Below are positions 32,712 through 40,776 of a DNA stretch of 64,000 bases, in pieces. How positions within the stretch are numbered: position 1 is the stretch's first letter; the number at the start of each line of letters is the position of its first letter. The stretch covers positions 248,001-312,000 of the forward strand of contig CAUQTV010000006.1 in assembly GCA_963521185.1 (NCBI GenBank). Direction: 5' to 3'. This DNA comes from Enterobacter_D sp963521185. GTDB taxonomy: Bacteria; Pseudomonadota; Gammaproteobacteria; Enterobacterales; Enterobacteriaceae. Position numbers and translations under genes: made by a program. Under the pieces are notes generated by a model. The model did not search any database. It had not been told where the DNA came from and worked only from the letters and a program-made list of their open reading frames with translations.

Positions 32712-33890
32712 TTAGCGTGCGACCCAACCTAACGTTCGCTGCGCCAGCACATCGCGTGCCGGGGCAAATAATTCCATCGCCATCAGTCCGGCGTTCCGGC
32801 CTGCCACCAGCGGTGCCCAGCGGTTGGCAAACAGATGCACCAGGCCATCGGTCACGCCGATGGTGGCGCTTTTGTCCGCCTGACGGCGTTTCTGATACTG
32901 GCAAAGCACCGAATACTGCCCCACATCCGTCTGCGTTTGCACTGCGGTGGTGAGCGTTTCAGCAAGGCTCATCACATCGCGCATGCCGAGGTTAAACCCC
33001 TGACCGGCGATGGGGTGCAGCGTTTGCGCGGCGTTGCCCACCAGCACAACGCGGTGCGAAATCGGTGACAACGCGGTGGTCAGCGACAGCGGGTATGCGC
33101 TGCGCTTGCCGGCGTGAACGATGCGCCCGAGCCGCCAGCCAAAGGCTTTTTGCAGCTCGTGACAGAATTTTTCATCCGACCACGCCAGCACGTCGTTCTG
33201 TTTTTCCAGCGCGTGACACCACACCAGCGAGTAGCGCCCTTCCGACATCGGCAACAGCGCCAGCGGGCCGTACTCGGTAAAGCGCTCAAACGCGCGTCCG
33301 GGAAGCGTGGCGGAGGGGGTCACGTTGGCAATCACCGCCGTCTGATGGTAGGGCGTCTGCTGCCAGTTGATGCCGCACTGCGCGCCGAGCGCCGAGCGTG
33401 AGCCGTCCGCCGCCACCAGCAATTGACCGCTGAGCGTCTCGCCGCTTTCCAGCGTCACGCTGACGCCCTCTTCGCTGCGGGTAAACTGGCTCACGCGCGC
33501 CGGACAATGCAGCGTCACGCCGGGGGCTTTTTGTAATAACGCAAACAGGCGCTGCCCGGCATCGTGCAGTTCAATGACGTGACCGAGCGCGTCAACGCGA
33601 TAATCCTGCGCGGCCAGCGTCACAAAACCTGCATGGCCGCGATCGCTGACGTGCACGGTGGTGATCGGCGTGGCGCAGGATTTCAGGCTCTGCCAAATGC
33701 CGAGTCGCGCAAGCTGCTGACAGGTACCCTCGGCCAGCGCAATGGCACGGGCGTCAAAACCGGGGTGACGGGCAGCACCGGGCGATGTGGCTTCGATAAG
33801 GTGGACGGGCAGCGTGCCGTTCGACAGGCGCGAAATCGCCAGCGCCAGCGTCGCCCCCGCCATGCCGCCGCCAACAATGATCACGCTCAT
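32712..33890 (-). CDS. ubiH: 2-octaprenyl-6-methoxyphenol hydroxylase
   Basis: UbiH is an FAD monooxygenase, paralogous to UbiI, that adds the C1 hydroxyl in ubiquinone synthesis. The 392-residue protein has VGGGMAGATLALA at the N terminus, AADGSRSALG in the middle, and GNAAQTLHPIAGQGFNLG near the C-terminal third. Its ATG overlaps the pepP stop by four bases, so translation is coupled. Confidence 0.97.
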   Translation of the reverse strand: MSVIIVGGGMAGATLALAISRLSNGTLPVHLIEATSPGAARHPGFDARAIALAEGTCQQLARLGIWQSLKSCATPITTVHVSDRGHAGFVTLAAQDYRVDALGHVIELHDAGQRLFALLQKAPGVTLHCPARVSQFTRSEEGVSVTLESGETLSGQLLVAADGSRSALGAQCGINWQQTPYHQTAVIANVTPSATLPGRAFERFTEYGPLALLPMSEGRYSLVWCHALEKQNDVLAWSDEKFCHELQKAFGWRLGRIVHAGKRSAYPLSLTTALSPISHRVVLVGNAAQTLHPIAGQGFNLGMRDVMSLAETLTTAVQTQTDVGQYSVLCQYQKRRQADKSATIGVTDGLVHLFANRWAPLVAGRNAGLMAMELFAPARDVLAQRTLGWVAR

Positions 33891-35203
33891 GCGCGTTTCG
33901 CCGCCGCCATCAGCGCCTCGATGTCATCGGCGCGTTTTACCACGCTGGCGGTCAGATTCTCGTTGCCGTCTTCGGTGATCAGAATGTCATCTTCAATACG
34001 AATGCCGATGCCGCGATACGCTTCAGGCACGTCTGCGTCCGGCGCGATGTACAAGCCCGGCTCGACGGTGATCACCATGCCGGGTTCGAGAATACGCGAG
34101 CGATCCGCGCCGTACACCCCGACGTCGTGCACGTCCAGACCAAGCCAGTGGCTGAGGCCGTGCATAAAGAACGCGCGGTGAGCGTTATCGGCTATCAGCT
34201 GATCGACGTCGCCTTTGAGGATCCCCAACCCCACAAGCCCGGTCACCATGATGCGCACCACGGTGCCCGTCACCTCCTGAATTGAGGTGCCCGGACGGAA
34301 GAGCGTAAGCGAGGTTTCAAGCGAGTCTAGCACGATGTCATAAATCGCGCGCTGCGCCGGGGTAAAGGTGCCGTTGACCGGGAAGGTGCGGGTGATATCG
34401 CCCGCGTAGCCCCGGTATTCGCAGCCAGCGTCAATCAGCACCAGATCGCCGTCGCGCATTTCACTTTCGTTTTCGGTGTAATGCAGAATGCAGCCGTTTT
34501 CACCGCTGCCGACGATGGTGTTATAAGAAGGATAGCGCGCACCGTGGCGGGTAAATTCATGCAGGATCTCGCCTTCCAGTTGATATTCAAACATGCCTGG
34601 ACGGCAGGTTTGCATAGCACGGGTATGGGCCAGCGCGCTGATCTCCCCCGCCCGACGCATCAGGGCAATCTCTTCTTCCGATTTAAATAAGCGCATGTCA
34701 TGCACAATCGGACGCCAGTCGGTGAGGGTGGCAGGCGCGGTCAGATTTTGCCGCGAGCCTTTGCGCAATTTGCTCAGCGCAGCAAAAACGATCTCATCCG
34801 CGTACGCATACTCGCCCTGCGCGTGGTAGACCACGTCGAGGCCGTTCAGCAACTGATAGAGCTGGTCGTCAATTTCACTGAACGCCAGCGCACGATCCAC
34901 GCCGAGTTTTTCCGGTGCGGCGTCCTGACCGAGGCGGCGACCAAACCAGATCTCGGCGGTTTTGTCGCGCAGGCGGTTAAACAGCACGCTGTGGTTATGG
35001 GTGTCATCGCTTTTGATCAGCACCAGCACCGTTTCTGGCTCGTTAAAGCCGGTGAAGTACCAAAAATCACTGCTCTGACGATAGGGATATTCACTGTCAG
35101 CGCTGCGCGTGGCTTCGGGCGCGGCGAAAATTAGCGCCGCACTTGCGGGCGCCATCTGTGCCAGTAGCGCCTGGCGACGGCGAAGAAACTCAGACTGCGT
35201 CAT
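33887..35203 (-). CDS. pepP: Xaa-Pro aminopeptidase P
   Basis: PepP removes N-terminal residues that precede proline. The 438-residue M24 metallopeptidase has the dinuclear metal ligands in LIDAGCEYRGYAGDITRTF, HGLSHWLGLDVHDVG, VITVEPGLY and GIRIEDDILI. The N-terminal creatinase-like domain (about 1-175) is complete. It is the second gene of the ygfB-pepP-ubiH-ubiI operon. Confidence 0.98.
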   Translation of the reverse strand: MTQSEFLRRRQALLAQMAPASAALIFAAPEATRSADSEYPYRQSSDFWYFTGFNEPETVLVLIKSDDTHNHSVLFNRLRDKTAEIWFGRRLGQDAAPEKLGVDRALAFSEIDDQLYQLLNGLDVVYHAQGEYAYADEIVFAALSKLRKGSRQNLTAPATLTDWRPIVHDMRLFKSEEEIALMRRAGEISALAHTRAMQTCRPGMFEYQLEGEILHEFTRHGARYPSYNTIVGSGENGCILHYTENESEMRDGDLVLIDAGCEYRGYAGDITRTFPVNGTFTPAQRAIYDIVLDSLETSLTLFRPGTSIQEVTGTVVRIMVTGLVGLGILKGDVDQLIADNAHRAFFMHGLSHWLGLDVHDVGVYGADRSRILEPGMVITVEPGLYIAPDADVPEAYRGIGIRIEDDILITEDGNENLTASVVKRADDIEALMAAAKRA

Positions 35204-35240
35204 GACACCTCCTTCTCAGCGGATCCTAATGCAATAAATG

Positions 35241-35819
35241 TTAATGCAGCGTCGGCTTACGCACTTCCGGTGCGGTGGGCTGCTGCCGGGTGAACGTGTC
35301 GTGGCACAGCAGCGCCGCGACGCGGACGTATTCGACGATCTCTTCAAGCGACATTTCCAGCTCTTCCTGATCTTCGTCTTCGTCATAACCGAGCTGCGCG
35401 ATGTTACGTAAATCGTCGATCGCCTCACCCGTTTCACCGGTTACTTTGTCGAGTTTCGGCTGCGTAACGCCCAGGCCCAGCAGGAAGTGGTTCACCCAGC
35501 CCGCCATGGCGTCAGCCCGTTCAAAGACGGTGGCTTCATCGCCATCCGGCAAAAAGAGCTGGAAGGTGAAACCGTCATCTTCCAGCGCATCGCTGGTGGC
35601 CGAGTGCAGCTTACGCAGCGCCTCTGCCAGTTCATGGCCAAATGCCAGCCCTTCGTTGGTGAGATCGTGGATCAGCGGCTGCCAGGAGCTGTCGCTGTTT
35701 CCACCGCAAAGGATCCCACCGATCAAACCGTGCATTTCGGCAGGCGTCAGACCAACACCCTGTTGGTTCAGTAACTGGTTAAGTTCATTGTAACCAGGCA
35801 TTTCGTTCTGTATTGACAT
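35241..35819 (-). CDS. ygfB: UPF0149 family protein YgfB
   Basis: This acidic 192-residue protein belongs to UPF0149. It begins MSIQNEMPGYNELNQLLNQQ and has the conserved HGLIGGILCGG and DDLRNIAQLGYDEDEDQEEL. In Pseudomonas aeruginosa the homologue modulates expression of beta-lactamase-related genes; the role in enterobacteria is not defined. The start at 35819 matches E. coli; an ATG two codons upstream is also possible. It leads the pepP operon and is divergent from zapA over 225 bp. Confidence 0.93.
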   Translation of the reverse strand: MSIQNEMPGYNELNQLLNQQGVGLTPAEMHGLIGGILCGGNSDSSWQPLIHDLTNEGLAFGHELAEALRKLHSATSDALEDDGFTFQLFLPDGDEATVFERADAMAGWVNHFLLGLGVTQPKLDKVTGETGEAIDDLRNIAQLGYDEDEDQEELEMSLEEIVEYVRVAALLCHDTFTRQQPTAPEVRKPTLH

Positions 35820-36044
35820 GCGCATTCGTCGTCGTTGGGAGGAAAATTCATGATATGCTACCACTTTGGACCCTGGTGATATACCCGTCAGGCTACACGT
35901 TACATGCGTTTACGCCATGTATTTACCTAAGGGTAGGTCAGACAAAGAGCTTGAATCCTCTCATCAGGGTAGCTATAGTGTCGCCCCTTCGCAGCCAGGG
36001 CTCGGTTGTGAAGGCAGAGCGCAGTCAAACAGCAGGAAGGTGGC

Positions 36045-36374
36045 ATGTCTGCACAACCCGTCGATATCCAAATTTTTGGTCGTTCACTTCGCGTGAATTG
36101 CCCACCTGAACAGCAGGATGCGCTGAATCAGGCTGCGGAAGATCTGAATCAGCGGTTGCAAGATCTGAAAGTTCGCACTAGAGTCACAAATACTGAGCAG
36201 CTGGTCTTCATCGCCGCGTTGAACATCAGCTATGAACTCGCTCAGGAAAAGGCAAAAACCCGCGACTACGCCGCCAACATGGAGCAGCGTATTCGGATGT
36301 TACAGCAGACCATCGAACAGGCATTGCTTGATCAGGGTCGCATAACTGAACGACCGGGGCCGAAGTTTGAATAA
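36045..36374 (+). CDS. zapA: Cell division protein ZapA
   Basis: ZapA is a 109-residue FtsZ-associated protein that bundles protofilaments and recruits ZapB. It has the N-terminal globular part (VDIQIFGRSLRVNCP) and a long C-terminal coiled coil (about residues 50-100). AGGAAGG is placed well before the ATG. The downstream ssrS and fau genes follow the universal enterobacterial order. Confidence 0.98.
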   Translation: MSAQPVDIQIFGRSLRVNCPPEQQDALNQAAEDLNQRLQDLKVRTRVTNTEQLVFIAALNISYELAQEKAKTRDYAANMEQRIRMLQQTIEQALLDQGRITERPGPKFE

Positions 36375-36415
36375 CACTTCATGGTTGACTATGGTAGAGT
36401 GACCGTGAAGACAAA

Positions 36416-36599
36416 ATTTCTCTGAGATGTTCGCAAGCGGGCCAGTCCCCTGAGCCGATATTTCATACCACAAGAATGTGGCGCTCCACGGTTGGTGAGC
36501 ATGCTCGGTTCGTCCGAGAAGCCTTAAGACTGTGACGACACATTCACCTTGAACCAAGGGTTCAAGGGTTACAGCCTGCGGCGGCATCTCGGAGATTCC
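36416..36599 (+). ncRNA. ssrS: 6S RNA
   Basis: This 184-nt stretch starts ATTTCTCTGAGATGTTCGCA and ends GGCATCTCGGAGATTCC, and is almost identical to E. coli ssrS. The two ends pair to form the closing stem (TCTCTGAGATGTTCGCA with its partner). The central bubble mimics an open promoter and binds the sigma-70 holoenzyme in stationary phase. It is processed from a transcript that continues into fau. Confidence 0.98.
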
Positions 36600-36618
36600 C
36601 CTTCTTCTACCTTTAATC

Positions 36619-37212
36619 ATGACGCAATCATCTGCTACTTCACCCCGTCAGCTTATTCGCCAGCAGGTCCGCCAGCGCCGTCGCGCACTGACTATCGATC
36701 AACAACTCTATTTTGCCGAACAGGCTGCCGCCCGCATGATGGCGTATCCGCCTATGGTGATGGCCCACACCGTTGCCCTGTTTCTCTCCTTTGACGGCGA
36801 GCTTGATACCCGTCCGCTGATCGAGCAACTCTGGCGCAGTGGCAAACGTGTTTATCTGCCGGTGCTCCACCCTTTTAGCCCTGGAAACCTGCTCTTTTTG
36901 CATTACCATCCGCACAGCGAACTGGTGATGAACCGCCTGAAAATCTACGAGCCACAGCTTGATGTGCGCGATGTGCTGCCGCTCGGCGAACTGGACGTGC
37001 TGGTCACGCCGTTAGTCGCCTTTGACGCACAGGGCCAGCGGCTGGGCATGGGCGGTGGGTTTTACGATCGCACGCTGCAACACTGGCAGCAACACGCCGT
37101 TGCCCCTGTCGGCTACGCGCATGATTGTCAGTTTGTGGAGGCACTGCCGGTGGAAGAGTGGGACATCCCGCTGCCGGCGGTGGTCACCCCGTCGAAGGTG
37201 TGGATGTGGTGA
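36619..37212 (+). CDS. fau: 5-formyltetrahydrofolate cyclo-ligase
   Basis: Fau (YgfA) converts 5-formyl-THF back to 5,10-methenyl-THF using ATP and links the 6S locus to folate metabolism. The 197-residue protein has the phosphate/folate-binding LVAFDAQGQRLGMGGGFYDR near residue 135 and PVGYAHDCQ. The ATG at 36619 has no strong ribosome-binding site. A start within the RQQVRQRRRALT region, as annotated for E. coli, would give about 182 residues. Confidence 0.95.
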   Translation: MTQSSATSPRQLIRQQVRQRRRALTIDQQLYFAEQAAARMMAYPPMVMAHTVALFLSFDGELDTRPLIEQLWRSGKRVYLPVLHPFSPGNLLFLHYHPHSELVMNRLKIYEPQLDVRDVLPLGELDVLVTPLVAFDAQGQRLGMGGGFYDRTLQHWQQHAVAPVGYAHDCQFVEALPVEEWDIPLPAVVTPSKVWMW

Positions 37213-37221
37213 AACAAAAAA

Positions 37222-37291
37222 GCCGGGTGGCGGCTGCGCCTTACCCGGCCTACGCGATCCTGTAGGCCCGGCAAGCCTGCGCCGCCGGGCG
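37222..37291. repeat. REP/BIME element between fau and serA
   Basis: Two REP units in opposite orientation (GCCGGGTGGCGGCTGCGCC and its partner CCTGCGCCGCCGGGC) are separated by CTACGCGATCCTGTAG. They lie between the ends of the convergent fau and serA genes and are likely the 3' boundary of both transcripts. Confidence 0.88.
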
Positions 37292-37303
37292 TTGCATTAA
37301 AAA

Positions 37304-38536
37304 TCAGTACAGCAGGCGCGCGCGAATGGTACCCGGGATCGCCTTCATGCTTTGCAGTGCTTTCTGCGCCACATCTTCTTCCGCTTCAATATCAATCACC
37401 ACATAGCCCATATACGGCGTTGTTTGCAGATACTGTGCGGCGATGTTCACGCCCTGCTCGGCGAAAATCTGGTTGATGGCGGTCAGCACGCCAGGGCGGT
37501 TTTCATGGATGTGCAGCAAACGACGACCGCCGTGCAGCGGCAGCGACACTTCCGGGAAATTCACCGCCGACAGCGTTGAGCCGTTATCGGAGTATTTCAC
37601 CAGCTTGCCCGCCACTTCCAGCCCGATGTTTTCCTGCGCTTCCTGAGTTGACCCGCCGATATGCGGCGTTAACAGCACGTTGTCAAACTCGCACAGCGGC
37701 GAATTAAACGGTTCGCTGTTGGTGGCCGGTTCCGTCGGGAACACGTCAATGGCCGCGCCCGCCAGATGCTTGCGTTTCAGCGCATCGCACAGTGCCGGAA
37801 TGTCCACCACGGTGCCGCGCGCCGCGTTGATCAGCAGTGCGCCCGGCTTCATCAGTGCCAGCTCTTCCGCGCCCATCATGTCTTTGGTGGAGGCGTTTTC
37901 CGGCACGTGCAGGCTCACCACATCGCTCATGTTCAGCAGATCGGACAGGTGCTGAACCTGCGTCGCGTTGCCGAGCGGCAGTTTGCTTTCAATATCGTAG
38001 AAGAAGACGTGCATCCCCAGCGATTCCGCCAGAATGCCAAGCTGCGTACCGATGTGACCGTAGCCAATGATGCCGAGCTTTTTACCGCGCGCTTCGTAAG
38101 AACCGACCGCGAGTTTGTTCCAGATACCCCGGTGCGCTTTGGCGTTCGCTTCAGGAATGCCGCGCATCAGCAGCAGCAGTTCACCAATCACCAGTTCTGC
38201 GACCGAGCGGGTGTTGGAGAACGGCGCGTTGAACACCGGCACACCGCGCTTCGCGGCGGCTTGCAGGTCAACCTGGTTGGTACCAATGCAGAAACAGCCC
38301 ACCGCCACCAGTTTTTCCGCCGCGGCGAAGATCTCTTCGGTGAGATGGGTACGGGATCGCAGGCCGACGAAGTGGGCATCACGGATGGACTCTTTCAGCT
38401 GTTCGCTGTCGAGCGCACCCTTGTGGAATTCGATGTTGGTGTAACCTGCCGCGCGAAGGCTATCCACCGCTTTTTGATGCACGCCTTCCACCAGCAGAAA
38501 CTTAATTTTGTCTTTTTCCAGTGATACTTTTGCCAT
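37304..38536 (-). CDS. serA: D-3-phosphoglycerate dehydrogenase
   Basis: SerA catalyses the first step of serine synthesis and is feedback-inhibited by serine. The 410-residue protein has the NAD-binding GIIGYGHIGTQLG, the catalytic histidine in LLTPHIGGSTQE, and a C-terminal ACT domain (about 335-410, MGYVVIDIEAEEDV) that binds serine. The start at MAKVSLEKDK matches E. coli; seven extra in-frame codons lie upstream. Confidence 0.98.
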   Translation of the reverse strand: MAKVSLEKDKIKFLLVEGVHQKAVDSLRAAGYTNIEFHKGALDSEQLKESIRDAHFVGLRSRTHLTEEIFAAAEKLVAVGCFCIGTNQVDLQAAAKRGVPVFNAPFSNTRSVAELVIGELLLLMRGIPEANAKAHRGIWNKLAVGSYEARGKKLGIIGYGHIGTQLGILAESLGMHVFFYDIESKLPLGNATQVQHLSDLLNMSDVVSLHVPENASTKDMMGAEELALMKPGALLINAARGTVVDIPALCDALKRKHLAGAAIDVFPTEPATNSEPFNSPLCEFDNVLLTPHIGGSTQEAQENIGLEVAGKLVKYSDNGSTLSAVNFPEVSLPLHGGRRLLHIHENRPGVLTAINQIFAEQGVNIAAQYLQTTPYMGYVVIDIEAEEDVAQKALQSMKAIPGTIRARLLY

Positions 38537-38787
38537 TTCCCCGACCCTGTTTGTCATAACTTATGTGTGTTCGCTTTAGCCAACATATCAAAAAAAACTA
38601 TTGCGGCAATATGAACGTTTGCGTGCGTGATTTGAAGAAAAGTCATACAGCAGAGTTTGGCAGAGGAAAATGCTGGTAATGAAAGCACAAGCGGCAGGAA
38701 AGTCATTGCTGACTCGAAAACGTGACAGATGTCACCGAAATTATCGTCGCAAATTTTTTTAGCGGGGGGACGTCTCCCCCCGTCAGA

Positions 38788-39447
38788 TCATTTCACGATG
38801 GTTTTGACGCCGTCGGCGGTGCCAATCAGCGCAACATCCGCGCCACGGTTGGCGAAAAGCCCCACGGTCACCACGCCCGGAATGGCATTGATGGCGTTTT
38901 CCATAGCGATGGGATCGAGGATCTCCATGCCGTGCACGTCGAGGATCACATTGCCGTTATCGGTCAGTACGCCCTGGCGGTACTCCGGGCGACCGCCCAG
39001 TTTCACCAGTTGACGCGCCACGGCGCTGCGGGCCATCGGGATCACTTCCACCGGCAGCGGGAATGAGCCGAGGATCGCCACTTCTTTAGAGGCATCCGCA
39101 ATGCAGATAAACTTATCGGCCACCGACGCGATGATCTTTTCACGCGTCAATGCCGCACCGCCGCCTTTGATCATTTGCATCTGGTCGTTAATCTCATCGG
39201 CACCATCAACGTAAACCCCAAGACGGTCCACTTCGTTAAGATCGAAAACGTGAATGCCCAGGCTTTGCAGTTTTGCCGTCGAGGCATCGGAGCTGGACAC
39301 CGCGCCCTCAATCTGGCCCTTCATGGTGCCGAGCGCGTCAATAAAGTGCGCGGCGGTCGATCCCGTCCCCACACCGACAATCGTACCCGGCTCAACGTAT
39401 TTGAGTGCCGCCCAACCGACCGCTTTTTTCAGTTCATCCTGCGTCAT
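38788..39447 (-). CDS. rpiA: Ribose-5-phosphate isomerase A
   Basis: RpiA interconverts ribose 5-phosphate and ribulose 5-phosphate. The 219-residue protein has GVGTGSTAAHF near the N terminus, DGADEIN (substrate-binding aspartates) and KGGGAALTREKI. Starting at MTQDELKKAVG gives the E. coli length; the longer frame to 39525 is not conserved. Gene order serA-rpiA-argP matches E. coli. A hairpin GGGGGGA/TCCCCCC lies just after the stop but lacks a T run. Confidence 0.98.
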   Translation of the reverse strand: MTQDELKKAVGWAALKYVEPGTIVGVGTGSTAAHFIDALGTMKGQIEGAVSSSDASTAKLQSLGIHVFDLNEVDRLGVYVDGADEINDQMQMIKGGGAALTREKIIASVADKFICIADASKEVAILGSFPLPVEVIPMARSAVARQLVKLGGRPEYRQGVLTDNGNVILDVHGMEILDPIAMENAINAIPGVVTVGLFANRGADVALIGTADGVKTIVK

Positions 39448-39621
39448 GATCCTGGCCTGTGATGTAAAAATGTTGCCCGCATTATAGAGCATCCGGCAGT
39501 GAAATGTCCCTGTGACCTGTGTCACATTATTCAGTGAAACAGAGGGAGGCTGATTTCGTCTGTCACTAACGTAAATTTATGTCATAGTGCTGCTAATCAC
39601 ATTTTGGAGAATGCCTGAGCA

Positions 39622-40515
39622 ATGAAACGTCCGGACTACAGAACACTACAAGCGCTTGACGCGGTCATTCGGGAACGTGGGTTTGAGCGCGCCGCGCAGA
39701 AACTGTGTATCACTCAGTCCGCTGTTTCCCAACGTATCAAACAGCTTGAGAACATGTTTGGTCAGCCGCTGTTGGTGCGCACAGTACCGCCGCGCCCGAC
39801 CGAACAGGGGCAAAAGCTGCTGGCGTTGCTGCGTCAGGTCGAGTTGCTGGAAGATGAGTGGCTGGGCGATGAACAAACCGGCTCCACGCCGCTGCTGCTG
39901 TCGCTGGCGGTCAACGCCGACAGTCTGGCGACCTGGCTGCTACCGGCGCTGGCCCCGGTGCTGGCCGACTCCCCCATTCGCCTCAATTTGCAGGTTGAAG
40001 ATGAAACCCGCACGCAGGAGCGTCTGCGCCGGGGCGAAGTGGTGGGTGCGGTGTCCATTCAGCCGCAGGCGCTGCCAAGCTGCCTCGTCGATCAGCTCGG
40101 TGCGCTCGATTACCTGTTTGTCGGATCGAAAGCCTTTGCCGACCGCTACTTCCCGAATGGCGTAACCCGCTCGGCGCTGCTGAAAGCCCCGGCGGTGGCG
40201 TTCGACCACCTCGACGACATGCATCAGGCTTTCCTGCAACAAAACTTCGATCTGCCACCGGGCAGCGTGCCGTGCCATATCGTGAACTCATCAGAAGCCT
40301 TCGTGCAGCTGGCGCGACAGGGCACCACCTGCTGCATGATCCCGCATTTGCAGATTGAACGGGAGCTGAACAGCGGCGAGCTTATCGATCTCACGCCGGG
40401 CCTGTTCCAGCGCCGTATGCTTTACTGGCACCGCTTTGCGCCGGAAAGCCGCATGATGCGCAACGTCACCGACGCGCTGCTGGCTCACGGTCATCGCGTC
40501 TTACGCCAGGATTAA
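39622..40515 (+). CDS. argP: LysR-type regulator ArgP
   Basis: ArgP (IciA) activates argO in response to arginine and is antagonised by lysine; it also controls dapB, lysA and gdhA. The 297-residue protein has the N-terminal helix-turn-helix RGFERAAQKLCITQSAVSQR and a LysR effector domain. It is divergent from rpiA across 174 bp and followed by a clear terminator. Its best known target argO is in this window, about 8 kb to the right. Confidence 0.97.
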   Translation: MKRPDYRTLQALDAVIRERGFERAAQKLCITQSAVSQRIKQLENMFGQPLLVRTVPPRPTEQGQKLLALLRQVELLEDEWLGDEQTGSTPLLLSLAVNADSLATWLLPALAPVLADSPIRLNLQVEDETRTQERLRRGEVVGAVSIQPQALPSCLVDQLGALDYLFVGSKAFADRYFPNGVTRSALLKAPAVAFDHLDDMHQAFLQQNFDLPPGSVPCHIVNSSEAFVQLARQGTTCCMIPHLQIERELNSGELIDLTPGLFQRRMLYWHRFAPESRMMRNVTDALLAHGHRVLRQD

Positions 40516-40526
40516 TGGCCGTTATT

Positions 40527-40550
40527 CCCCTGTTTTATTAACAGGGGTTT
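40527..40550 (+). terminator. Terminator of argP
   Basis: An 8-bp stem CCCCTGTT/AACAGGGG with the loop TTATT is followed by TTT, 11 bases after the argP stop. Confidence 0.85.
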
Positions 40551-40776
40551 AACCCTGCGTTTTCGAATTTCCCGCCCTGCTGGTCTCCCCTTTAAAAAAC
40601 GTTGAATCCGCTAACAAAACTGCCGCATTCAGGCGGCGAAAAATGACGCCCGTCGCGCTCTTTTTTGCTGGCGACAGTCCGTCAAAAAAAGCTCAGCATA
40701 TTTGTAAATCACCAGACGTCTCAAGGCATTAACCCTGCCTGACGGACGCCTATTGCAAAAATTTGGGAGCAATGAC

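Noticed and set aside
37213..37303. A Sib/Ibs toxin-antitoxin RNA gene, as found near here in E. coli
   Set aside because: The fau-serA gap is only 91 bp and is filled by a REP pair.
38761..38782. GGGGGGA/TCCCCCC hairpin after rpiA as a terminator
   Set aside because: Reading in the rpiA direction it is followed by an A run rather than a T run, so a Rho-independent terminator is not supported.
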